DNA from: Herbiconiux sp. | GTDB taxonomy: Bacteria > Actinomycetota > Actinomycetes > Actinomycetales > Microbacteriaceae | DNA length: 61,695 bases | Direction: 5' to 3' | Assembly (NCBI RefSeq): GCF_023264855.1 | Contig: NZ_JAHFUW010000021.1 | Coordinates: 1-61,695, forward strand | Part shown: piece by piece, positions 1 through 7,286 of the stretch | Layout of the letters: each line of letters begins with the position of its first letter | Numbering within the stretch: the first letter of the stretch is position 1 | The notes under the pieces: generated by a model | What the model was told of the DNA's origin: nothing | The model's database searches: none | Seen by the model: only the letters and a program-made list of their open reading frames with translations | Made by a program: the position numbers and the translations under genes

Positions 1-294
1 CCCGCGGCCAAGGCGGCGGCGTGGGCTGCGGGGCAGGCGGCGGGTGTGGCGCACATGGGCGCGCACGCCCTCGGTGCGGCGGCCTACGCGGCGAAGGCTG
101 CGGCGCTCGCCGCGCCGGAGGAGGGCGGTGCGGCGGAGATCGCCTGGCAGCTCGAGCGCGTGAGCGATCCGGTGCGAGCGGCCCTGAAGTCGTTGCCGCT
201 GCTCGGCACCGATCCGTCGGGCCCTCTCGGTGCGGGGCTGCTCGCATCCGGAGCGCTCGGTGCGAACATCCGCGCGATCCAGGCCGCCCTGTGA
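1..294 (+). CDS. Imm-5-like putative immunity protein, C-terminal part
   Basis: The reading frame is open from the window edge to a TGA at 292-294, so the start lies upstream and only about 97 residues are visible. The segment is Ala-rich and helical, with the motif AHMGAHALGAAAYAAKAA. I associate this with the Imm-5-like 'putative immunity protein' family of actinobacteria, which sits in polymorphic-toxin contexts. No toxin gene is visible because the upstream region is cut off. The motif is seen directly; the family name is from memory and the immunity role is only a family-level prediction. It converges on the lipoprotein gene that follows with no gap. Confidence 0.55.
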   Translation, partial: PAAKAAAWAAGQAAGVAHMGAHALGAAAYAAKAAALAAPEEGGAAEIAWQLERVSDPVRAALKSLPLLGTDPSGPLGAGLLASGALGANIRAIQAAL

Positions 295-942
295 TCAGCC
301 GCAGTACTCCTTGAGGTTGAGCTCCATGCGGCTGACGTCGATGGTGTTGATGGTCTGGCCGTCGACGCTGGTGAAGTGGATCCAGCTCGTGCCGTCGGTG
401 AGGCGGTACCCGGGCCGGCCGGTGGCATCGTCGAACGCCTCCGCGTCCGGGTAGGCGGCGAGGAGCTCGTCGAAGGTCGAGCCCGCCGCGATGCCGGCGT
501 CGGTGCTGGGCTTCTCGGACAGGTCGAGGTTCTTGCTCGGGCCCGTGGTCGCGACCACGACGAGCGCCGGGTCGGAGCCGCCGCCGACCGCCACCACCCC
601 GCCGTCGAAGAACGAGGCGATCCCCGGCCGGCAGGGCTCTTCGCCCGAGGCGACCTCGTCGAGAACCTCGGCGACGGGGCGGTCGAGCAGAACCGGCCCG
701 ATGCCCGAATAGGTGATGTCCCAGGTCGACATGTCGGCCGGGTCGTAGGCGTCGTCGGCCTCAGGCGTCGGTGTCGGTGTCGGCGTGGCCGTCGCGGTGG
801 CCGGGGTCGTCGGCGTGGAGGTGCGTGTCGGCGTGACGGTGGGGCTGGGGCTCGGCGCGGGCGTCTCCCCGACGCATCCGGATGCCGTCAGGGCGATCGC
901 CGCCGCCATCACGATCGCGGCGACCCGCTTGTGTGCCCCCAT
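295..942 (-). CDS. secreted lipoprotein with Thr/Pro-rich linker, unknown function
   Basis: This is a 215-residue protein. The ATG at 942 was chosen because GGAGGAG lies just upstream and because it gives a clean lipoprotein signal: positive MGAHKR, a hydrophobic stretch, then the lipobox LTASGC near residue 23. The mature protein starts with a low-complexity tether of Thr, Pro and Ser repeats (about residues 28-60). A folded domain of about 150 residues follows, beginning near WDITYSGIGPV and containing two Cys residues and a Gly-rich GGVVAVGGGSD segment. I do not recognise the domain. The layout suggests an envelope-tethered exposed domain. A longer in-frame start upstream lacks a ribosome site. 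Confidence 0.75.
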   Translation of the reverse strand: MGAHKRVAAIVMAAAIALTASGCVGETPAPSPSPTVTPTRTSTPTTPATATATPTPTPTPEADDAYDPADMSTWDITYSGIGPVLLDRPVAEVLDEVASGEEPCRPGIASFFDGGVVAVGGGSDPALVVVATTGPSKNLDLSEKPSTDAGIAAGSTFDELLAAYPDAEAFDDATGRPGYRLTDGTSWIHFTSVDGQTINTIDVSRMELNLKEYCG

Positions 943-1012
943 GACAACTCCTCCGTGCTCGATGAGCCTCACCGTACACGCGGATCTCTTCCGCCCCACC
1001 CGGCCCCCGGGC

Positions 1013-2659
1013 TCAGCGGGCCGTCGTGACGGCCTCGCTGCGGGAGCCGCGGGTGCGGATCTCGTCGCTCCAGGCGAGCGCGATGCCGAGGCGGCCGCTC
1101 AGCAGGCGCTGGAAGTCGGCCAGAAGCGCCGCATCCGCGTGCACCGTCGCCGGTTCGAGCGAGCCGCTGGTGCAGAACGCGGCCAGGGCGCCGGCCGCCT
1201 CCCCGATCGACCACTCCACCGGGTGTAGCCGGTAGGCGCCGTTCGTGATGTGCGTGCTGCCGATGTTCTTGTTCGCGGCGATCAGATTGGGCACATCGCG
1301 CGGGATCAGCGCCCCGAGCGGGATCTGGAACGGGTAGCAGTCGATGTCGACGTACGAGCGCCCGGAGGTCGACGGGTGCAGGTCGATGCGGTAGAAGCCG
1401 ATGCCCACGCTGTCGTCGAACAGCTCGGAGCCTGCTCCCTCGCCCCGCATCTCGCGGCCGATGTGCTCCTCGGTCACGGTGAAGAGGGCACGGATGCGAC
1501 GCGACTCCCGAACGTAGACGGCCTTCGCGAGGCCGTCGGCGGTGCCGAGCACGTCACCCCGCAGCATCAGCTCGGGGTAGCCGGTGCCGCCGTCGCTGCG
1601 GGGCGCCTCCGTCTGGATCCAGTGCACGAACGACAGGGTCAGGGCCCGGGCCTCGTCGAGCGCCTGCCGCCGGGCGAGGGGCGAGATGCCGGGCCCGACG
1701 AGCGGCGAATCCCAGTAGTCGACCTGCGGCCAGTTCACGAGAGTGACGTCGTGGCCCGCCCAGTCGGCGGCCATCATGCGCCGCGACAGGATGCGCCGGT
1801 AGTGCCAGAGATCGAGGTCGTCGTTCTCGACCGCATCCTCGGGCCGGCCGGCGAACATCGGCCGTTCGCGCTGCTCGAGCGTGATCGGCTCGATGTCGGT
1901 CCAGGAGAGCTGCGGCCCCGGCCAGAAGGAGGGCACGGTGTGCCGGAACCGCTCGTAGCCGGCGGGCCGGTCGACGACGTGGTGCTCGCCGGGCCGCAGC
2001 TCGAGCGCAGCGCACCAGGTGACGGCCTGCTGATCGAGCGGGTCGGCGACCTCCGGCGCGTGCAGCTCCCCGGTCTCGGCCGCCGACTCGCTGCCGACGA
2101 CGTGAGCGATGCCGCCGAGCTCGAGCAGGTCGCCGAGTTCGGTGGCATCGGCCACGATCCCGCCGTGCAGCACCACCTCGTCGCCCGTGCGCCGGTCGAC
2201 GAGCACCACCTCGGCGATGCGCCCGTCGCCATGGCGGCGCACGGCCACCGGGTCGTGCTCGGTGAGCACGGTGAGCATCCCGGAGGCCTCCAGCGGCGAG
2301 GTCATCTCGCGCACGGCCAAGTGCGCCACGCGCGGTTCGTGGCACAGGCGCGACACGAAGCCGGCTCCGGGGTTGAGTGCCACGGTCGCCTGCGCGGCCG
2401 ACGACAGGGGGTAGTTGCGGCGATAGTGGTCGCGGATGCGCTCCCGTAGCTCGGTGTAGCTCGGCGAGATCGGCTGGCTGTCGATCCACTCGTGCTCGTC
2501 GGGTGGCACGCCCTGGCTGGTGAGCTGGCCGCCGAGCCAGTCGCTGGATTCGGTGAGCACGGCTTTCACGCCGAGTCGTGCGGCGGTGACGGCGGCGGCG
2601 GTGCCGCCCAGCCCTCCGCCGATGACGACGAAGGGGGCGTGGAGGTGACGGGTGGGCAT
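1013..2659 (-). CDS. FAD-dependent oxidoreductase (FAD_oxidored / PF12831-like)
   Basis: A 548-residue protein with an N-terminal Rossmann FAD site, VVIGGGLGGTAAA (about residues 11-23), followed by an acidic strand end (LTESSDWLGG). The GGQLTSQGV segment and the C-terminal GAYRLHPVEWSIGEAAGALAA region fit the PF12831 family, often labelled FAD-dependent oxidoreductase or xanthan-lyase-like. No signal peptide is seen, so it should be cytoplasmic. It is the last gene of the ABC-importer operon, 49 bp after the permease, so oxidation of the imported sugar or a sugar-derived alcohol is the natural inference. The substrate is unknown. The start is ATG with GAAAGG about 11 nt upstream. Confidence 0.85.
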   Translation of the reverse strand: MPTRHLHAPFVVIGGGLGGTAAAVTAARLGVKAVLTESSDWLGGQLTSQGVPPDEHEWIDSQPISPSYTELRERIRDHYRRNYPLSSAAQATVALNPGAGFVSRLCHEPRVAHLAVREMTSPLEASGMLTVLTEHDPVAVRRHGDGRIAEVVLVDRRTGDEVVLHGGIVADATELGDLLELGGIAHVVGSESAAETGELHAPEVADPLDQQAVTWCAALELRPGEHHVVDRPAGYERFRHTVPSFWPGPQLSWTDIEPITLEQRERPMFAGRPEDAVENDDLDLWHYRRILSRRMMAADWAGHDVTLVNWPQVDYWDSPLVGPGISPLARRQALDEARALTLSFVHWIQTEAPRSDGGTGYPELMLRGDVLGTADGLAKAVYVRESRRIRALFTVTEEHIGREMRGEGAGSELFDDSVGIGFYRIDLHPSTSGRSYVDIDCYPFQIPLGALIPRDVPNLIAANKNIGSTHITNGAYRLHPVEWSIGEAAGALAAFCTSGSLEPATVHADAALLADFQRLLSGRLGIALAWSDEIRTRGSRSEAVTTAR

Positions 2660-2708
2660 GGAGGCATCGGCCTTTCGTGGAGGGGGGCGGAGGACGGGTG
2701 GGGCCGGG

Positions 2709-3635
2709 TCAGCCCTTCACCCCGCCGTCGGAGAGCCCGGAGATGAAGCTGCGCTGATTGAAGAGGAACACGATGAGCACCGGCACCGTCGCGATGACGG
2801 TTCCGGCCATCAGCGGCCCGTACTGCACGTTGCCGCTGCCGAGGAAGCGGGCGAGCGCGAGCTGCACCGTCTGGACCTCCTGCGAACTCGTGACGACCAG
2901 CGGCCACAGGAAGTCGTCCCACACCCCGGTGAAGGAGAAGATGGCGACCACGGCGATGAGCGGCTTGGCCAGCGGCAGATAGACGCTGAAGAAGATGCGC
3001 AGCTCGCCGGCCCCGTCCATCCGGGCCGCCTCGCCCAGCTCGAGCGGCGCCGAGGTGAAGAACTGGCGGGCGAGGAAGATGTTCATCGGCATCACGATGT
3101 AGGGCAGGATGACGCCGCCGAGCGTGTCGAGCAGCCCACTGCCGCCCTGCCCGAGGATGTCGTTTCCGCCCACCAGCGGGATGCCCCGCGCCATCAGGAA
3201 GAGCGGGATCAGGGTGACCGAGATGGGAATCGCGGCCGTGGAGATGAGGGTGTAGAACAGCGCCTTGTTGCCGGGGAACGGCAGCATCGCGAAGGCGTAG
3301 CCCGCGAGCACGGCGAGGATGCAGTTGGTCGCGACGGTGACCAGACCCACCACGGCGGAGTTCAGCAGCGCCCGGCCCAGGTCGGCGTCGAAGATCGCCG
3401 TCGTGTAGTTGTCGAGGGTGGGGTTGGCGGGGAAGAGCGAGACCGATCCGAACGCCTCCGCCTGCGGGGTGAACGACAGCGACACCACCCAGGCGAACGG
3501 CACCAGCACGATCACGGTGACGAGCACGAGCAGGATGACGGATCCCACCCGCCGCTCGCCGGGGGCGTGGCCGCGGCGCATCCGCCGCAGGGCGCTCGCG
3601 CGGCGGGTGTCGGTCGATGCGGTCGACGCGGTCAT
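2709..3635 (-). CDS. carbohydrate ABC transporter permease, MalG-type
   Basis: A 308-residue inner-membrane permease with about six membrane helices. The first follows a basic N-terminus at VGSVILLVLVTVIVLVPFAWVV. The cytoplasmic EAA loop is EAARMDGAGELRIFFSVYLPLA, the contact site for the ATPase, and the family-typical C-terminus ends in NQRSFISGLSDGGVKG. Its ATG overlaps the stop of the upstream permease (ATGA, 4 bp), indicating translational coupling. No ATPase gene is present in this operon, so a shared MsiK-like ATPase elsewhere is expected. The substrate is probably an oligosaccharide released by the beta-helix protein or related enzymes. Confidence 0.93.
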   Translation of the reverse strand: MTASTASTDTRRASALRRMRRGHAPGERRVGSVILLVLVTVIVLVPFAWVVSLSFTPQAEAFGSVSLFPANPTLDNYTTAIFDADLGRALLNSAVVGLVTVATNCILAVLAGYAFAMLPFPGNKALFYTLISTAAIPISVTLIPLFLMARGIPLVGGNDILGQGGSGLLDTLGGVILPYIVMPMNIFLARQFFTSAPLELGEAARMDGAGELRIFFSVYLPLAKPLIAVVAIFSFTGVWDDFLWPLVVTSSQEVQTVQLALARFLGSGNVQYGPLMAGTVIATVPVLIVFLFNQRSFISGLSDGGVKG

Positions 3636-4582
3636 TTCTGCCTCCCCATGACGCCCCGCACCGCGAGCACGGAGAAGCCGATGATGAGAGCGAACAGCAC
3701 GAACGCCATGGCGGATGCGGAGCCCATCTGGTTGTACTGGAACGCCTCGGTGTAGATCTGGTAGTTCACGGTGGTGGTGCTGCCGAGCGGACCGCCCTGG
3801 GTGAGCACGTAGATCTCGGCGAAGCCCTGGGCGAGGTAGATGATGTCCATCGCCACGACGTAGACGAGCATCGGGCGAAGACCGGGCAGGGTCACGTAAC
3901 GGAAGGTCGCCCAGCGCCCGGCGCCGTCGACCCGGGCCGCCTCGTAGAGATCCTTCGGGATGGACTGCAGGCCGGCCAGCAGCAGCACCATGTTGCTGCC
4001 GAGCGCCTTCCAGATGCGCATCGCCGAGACCGCGTTCAGCGCCGAGTCGGAGTCGAGCAGCCAGCTCTGCGCGGGGGCGCCGAAGAAGCCGAGGATCTCG
4101 TTGAACAGGCCGGTCTGCGAGTACATCCAGAGCCACACCATGCTCACCGCGGTGAGCGAGACGATGTGCGGCACGTAGAGGGCGGAGCGGAAGAGGCCGA
4201 CGCCCTTGAACGGGCGGTTGACCAGCAGGGCCAGGCCCAGGGCGAGCACGACGGTGATCGGCAGCACCTGCAGCACATAGCGCCCGGTGACGAGCAGGGC
4301 GTTGCCGAAGTCGGCGTCGCCGAGGAGGTCGGTGTAGTTGTCGACGCCCGTGAACTCGGGGCCGGAGCGGCTGAGCGGACTGTAGGTGGTGAACGACAGG
4401 ATGAGGCCGTACACCACGGGCACGAGCTGGAAGATGAGCACGTAGAGCGCTGCGGGGAGCACGAACACGAGCCCGAAGATGGCGCTGCGGCTCCAGCGCC
4501 GGCGGCGGCGAGGCGGTGGGGGAGGGGTCGCCCCGCCCGGCGCGCTGGTGGCGCCGGGCGGAGCGATGGTGGCGGACGTCAT
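3632..4582 (-). CDS. carbohydrate ABC transporter permease, MalF-type
   Basis: A 316-residue permease. The chosen ATG (MTSATIAPP) follows the binding-protein stop by 14 bp; longer in-frame extensions would run antisense-like through that gene. The N-terminus is Pro/Arg-rich and cytoplasmic, followed by a first helix (IFGLVFVLPAALYVLIFQLV) and about six helices in all. The EAA loop reads EAARVDGAGRWATFRYVTLPGL. It forms the heterodimeric channel with the next permease, whose start overlaps this stop. The family and role are clear. The sugar specificity cannot be read from the sequence. Confidence 0.93.
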   Translation of the reverse strand: MTSATIAPPGATSAPGGATPPPPPRRRRRWSRSAIFGLVFVLPAALYVLIFQLVPVVYGLILSFTTYSPLSRSGPEFTGVDNYTDLLGDADFGNALLVTGRYVLQVLPITVVLALGLALLVNRPFKGVGLFRSALYVPHIVSLTAVSMVWLWMYSQTGLFNEILGFFGAPAQSWLLDSDSALNAVSAMRIWKALGSNMVLLLAGLQSIPKDLYEAARVDGAGRWATFRYVTLPGLRPMLVYVVAMDIIYLAQGFAEIYVLTQGGPLGSTTTVNYQIYTEAFQYNQMGSASAMAFVLFALIIGFSVLAVRGVMGRQK

Positions 4583-4596
4583 CCGGGGTGCCGTCC

Positions 4597-5943
4597 TCAG
4601 CCGTTCGCCGCGAGGATCTTGTCGGCCTCGGCGGCGGCCGCATCGAGGGCTTCCTGCGAGCCCGCCACGCCGTTCAGCGCGCGTTCGAGCTGCTTGTCGA
4701 GCGCATCCCGCACCTGCACCCAGCCCACGACGTTGGGATTGGTCTGCAGGTTCCCCGACTGCTCGAGGAACGTGCTGATGATGGGGCTGTTCTTCGCGTA
4801 GTCGCTGTCGGCGGCCGAGGCGCGCACCGGGATGGTGCCGGTGCCCTGCGTGTACTCGGTGCTGACCTCGGGCGAGAGCATGTACTCGATGAAGCTCCAC
4901 GCCAGATCGGGGGCCTCGGAGTCGGCGTTGATCATGAGGCCGGGGCCGGCACCGCCGAAGGCCGCCGGATCGCCGCCCTCGAGCGAGAGCGCCGGCATCA
5001 CGCGCAGGTCGCGATCGGGCGCGGCGTCGACGATCTGCTGCATCATCGACGGGGCCTGGATGGTCATCGCCGCGGTGCCCTGCACGAGCGGCTGCTGGGC
5101 GGCCGGGGCGTTGAGGTAGTCCTCGCCGAGGTTGGCCGAGACGGCGTCGTCGCCGGTGTAGAGGCTCGTGAAGAAGTCGAGCGCCTCGACGCCCTCGCTC
5201 GAGGCGAAGGTGGCCTTCGTGCCCTCGTCGTTCACCAGCGAGCCGCCGGCGCCGAACAGGAAGGTGGCGAACGACTGCTGCCGGGCGATGGCCTGGCTCG
5301 GGGCGAGGAAGCCCGAGCGGGTGATGGTGCCCGAGCCGTCCCGTTCGGTGAGAGCGTCGGCGTCGGTCTTCAGCTCGCCCCAGGTGGTGGGCGGCGAGTC
5401 GGGGTCGAGGCCGGCCGCGGTGAACGCATCCGCGTCGTACATCACGAGGTAGCCCTGCAGCGAGAGCGGCATGAGGTACTGCACGCCGTCGACCTGCCCG
5501 CCGGGCAGCGCGGCCGCGAGGTCGTCGCGGTCTTCGGCGCTCATCGCGGCCACGCGGTCGTCGAGGTCGAGGATGCGGTCGTTCACCACGAAGTCGGCGG
5601 TGGCGGCCGGCCCGTGCCCGAAGATGTCAGGGGCGGTGCCGGCGGCGAAGGCCGAGTTGAGCTTGGTGGAGATGTCTCCCCAGTCGACGTAGGTCACCTC
5701 GACGGTGGCGCCGGTCTCCTTCTCGAAGGCGGGCACGATGGTGTCGGTGACCAGGTCGATCTCCGCCTGGTTGGTGCCGGGGAGCCAGACGCTGAGGGTC
5801 TTGTCGCCTCCGTCGTCGGCGGCACCGCCACCGGAGGCGCATCCGGTGAGGGCGAGGGCGGCCGCAGCGCTCAGGGCGAGCAGTGAGCCGGCGCGGCGGG
5901 TGAACGGCCTGCGGCCGCGAGGGGGAAGGGAGTGAACGTCCAT
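4597..5943 (-). CDS. extracellular sugar-binding lipoprotein (family 1 SBP)
   Basis: A 448-residue lipoprotein with a Tat-like basic start (FTRRAG), a hydrophobic core and the lipobox LALTGC near residue 34. The mature part has the family 1 solute-binding fold, for example LSVWLPGTNQAEIDLV near the start and WSFIEYMLSPEVSTEYTQGTG near the end. The ATG at 5943 has an excellent AAGGAGA site. It is the first gene of the operon SBP-MalF-MalG-FAD oxidoreductase. A LacI-type operator copy (5953-5966) lies 9 bp upstream of the start, where a bound repressor would block transcription or early elongation. Ligand unknown; an oligosaccharide is likely. Confidence 0.93.
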   Translation of the reverse strand: MDVHSLPPRGRRPFTRRAGSLLALSAAAALALTGCASGGGAADDGGDKTLSVWLPGTNQAEIDLVTDTIVPAFEKETGATVEVTYVDWGDISTKLNSAFAAGTAPDIFGHGPAATADFVVNDRILDLDDRVAAMSAEDRDDLAAALPGGQVDGVQYLMPLSLQGYLVMYDADAFTAAGLDPDSPPTTWGELKTDADALTERDGSGTITRSGFLAPSQAIARQQSFATFLFGAGGSLVNDEGTKATFASSEGVEALDFFTSLYTGDDAVSANLGEDYLNAPAAQQPLVQGTAAMTIQAPSMMQQIVDAAPDRDLRVMPALSLEGGDPAAFGGAGPGLMINADSEAPDLAWSFIEYMLSPEVSTEYTQGTGTIPVRASAADSDYAKNSPIISTFLEQSGNLQTNPNVVGWVQVRDALDKQLERALNGVAGSQEALDAAAAEADKILAANG

Positions 5944-5952
5944 GTTGTCTCC

Positions 5953-5966
5953 TTATTCGTATTAGC
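5953..5966 (-). promoter_or_regulatory. candidate LacI-family operator, copy 1
   Basis: The plus strand reads TTATTCGTATTAGC, one of three copies of TTATWCSTATYAGC found only around this LacI gene. It lies directly in front of the ABC operon. Confidence 0.65.
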
Positions 5967-6038
5967 AGGGTGATGGTGTGCGGTGGTCGGATGGTCGGGG
6001 CGGGGTTTCGGTGGGTGGGGCTCAGCGCGTGCGGGTCA

Positions 6039-7130
6039 TCAAAGCGCGATGGTCAGGGGGGAGGCGGCGGATGCGGCCTGTCGCGCCGGAGCGCCGACGG
6101 TCTCGGAGGTCGGCGGATCGCAGTGCACCGGCTCGGCGAGCGCCCGCACGGATCCGCTGCCGGAGGCGGAGGGATCGCCTTCCCCGTCGATGACCGCGAG
6201 CAGCAGCTCCACGGCGCGACGGCCCATCGCCCGGCGCGGAACCCGCACGTGGCTGAACGGCCCCTCGCCGCGCGGATCCGAGTCGAGGCTGATGACCGAG
6301 ACATCGGCGGGGGCGGTGAATCCCGCCGAATCCAGCGCCAGGCGAAGGGCGCGGGCGAGGTCGAAGGTCTCGGCGACGATGGCGGTCGCTCCGGCCGCGA
6401 GCTGGGCGGTGACCCAGTCGGCGGTCACGTCCGCTGTGTCGCGCACGTCGACCGAGAGCACCTCGAACGCCCCGGTGGCCGCGGTCTCGAACCCCTCGAG
6501 GCGCTCGCGCTGGGCGAAGCCGCGGAGCGGGGCCGCGAGATAGGTGACCCGTCGATGGCCGGCCGAGGCCAGCATCCGTACCACCGGCGTCATGGCTGCG
6601 GCGTAGTCGGCGGTGACGAACGGGATGGCGACGCCGGCGACCTCGCGGTGGCCGATGAACACGAACGGGAAGCCCTCGTCGGCGAGCCGGGCGATCTCGT
6701 CGTCGTTCTTCTCGAAGCCGAGGATAATGGCGCCGTCGGCGAGGCGCATTCGGTTGCTGCCCGAGCCGTAGATGCTGCGGGTGCCGTCGGGCTTCCTGGT
6801 GGAGGCGAAGAGCACGAGGTCGAGGCCGCTCTCCACGGCGCGCTCCTCGATGCCGTTGAGGAACTCGCGGTAGTAGTCGTCGGGCGCCGTCGGGAAGACG
6901 CGCTCGAAGGTGTGCACGCCGATGAGCCCGCTGCGGCCGCCGCGCAGCGACTGCGCGGCGATGTTGGGCACGTAGCCGAGCTCGGCCATGGCTTCGCGGA
7001 TGCGCAGCTGGGTTGTCTCGGGGATGCGGTTCGCGCCCGCCCGGTCGTTGAGCACCATCGACACCGTCGCCTGCGACACACCGGCGAGCCGGGCGATGTC
7101 GCTCTGGCGGGGGATGCGGGGGCGGTTCAC
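6039..7130 (-). CDS. LacI-family transcriptional regulator
   Basis: A 363-residue repressor. The N-terminal LacI helix-turn-helix is textbook (QSDIARLAGVSQATVSMVLN, residues 9-28), followed by the hinge helix region around NIAAQSLRGGRSG. The C-terminal two-thirds is a periplasmic-binding-protein-like sugar sensor (LIGVHTFERVF... to VRVPRRAMGRRAVELLL). The start is GTG at 7130 with AGGAGA a few bases upstream; no good ATG competes. It sits between the divergent beta-helix gene and the ABC operon. Three copies of one near-palindrome lie in front of both transcription units, so it probably represses both and itself. The inducer is expected to be a product of the secreted enzyme. Confidence 0.92.
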   Translation of the reverse strand: MNRPRIPRQSDIARLAGVSQATVSMVLNDRAGANRIPETTQLRIREAMAELGYVPNIAAQSLRGGRSGLIGVHTFERVFPTAPDDYYREFLNGIEERAVESGLDLVLFASTRKPDGTRSIYGSGSNRMRLADGAIILGFEKNDDEIARLADEGFPFVFIGHREVAGVAIPFVTADYAAAMTPVVRMLASAGHRRVTYLAAPLRGFAQRERLEGFETAATGAFEVLSVDVRDTADVTADWVTAQLAAGATAIVAETFDLARALRLALDSAGFTAPADVSVISLDSDPRGEGPFSHVRVPRRAMGRRAVELLLAVIDGEGDPSASGSGSVRALAEPVHCDPPTSETVGAPARQAASAASPLTIAL

Positions 7131-7165
7131 GGTGTCTCCTTCGACTGACTGAGGCGAGCATAAGC

Positions 7166-7179
7166 GCTGATACGTATAA
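7166..7179 (-). promoter_or_regulatory. candidate LacI-family operator, copy 2
   Basis: On the minus strand this reads TTATACGTATCAGC. It is close to a palindrome centred on CG (TGATAC/GTATAA on the plus strand), as LacI-family sites usually are. It lies 36 bp upstream of the LacI start, consistent with autoregulation. Confidence 0.7.
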
Positions 7180-7226
7180 CTCGCAAGCGTGCATCCGAAT
7201 CCGCCGATCTCGGCGCGCGCTTGTGG

Positions 7227-7240
7227 TTATACCTATTAGC
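7227..7240 (+). promoter_or_regulatory. candidate LacI-family operator, copy 3
   Basis: The plus strand reads TTATACCTATTAGC, 46 bp upstream of the beta-helix gene start. It is 61 bp from copy 2, close to six helical turns, which would allow two repressors to sit on one face of the DNA. Confidence 0.7.
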
Positions 7241-7286
7241 GGGTAAGAACGCTCTCGACCCGTCACTGACGTTCAAGGAGGAACTC

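Noticed and set aside
2652-3755. Long open frames antisense to transporter genes throughout the window (this one of 367 residues)
   Set aside because: They mirror the codon structure of clear genes on the other strand, are extremely Arg/Gly/Pro/His-rich and have no domain; they result from high GC.
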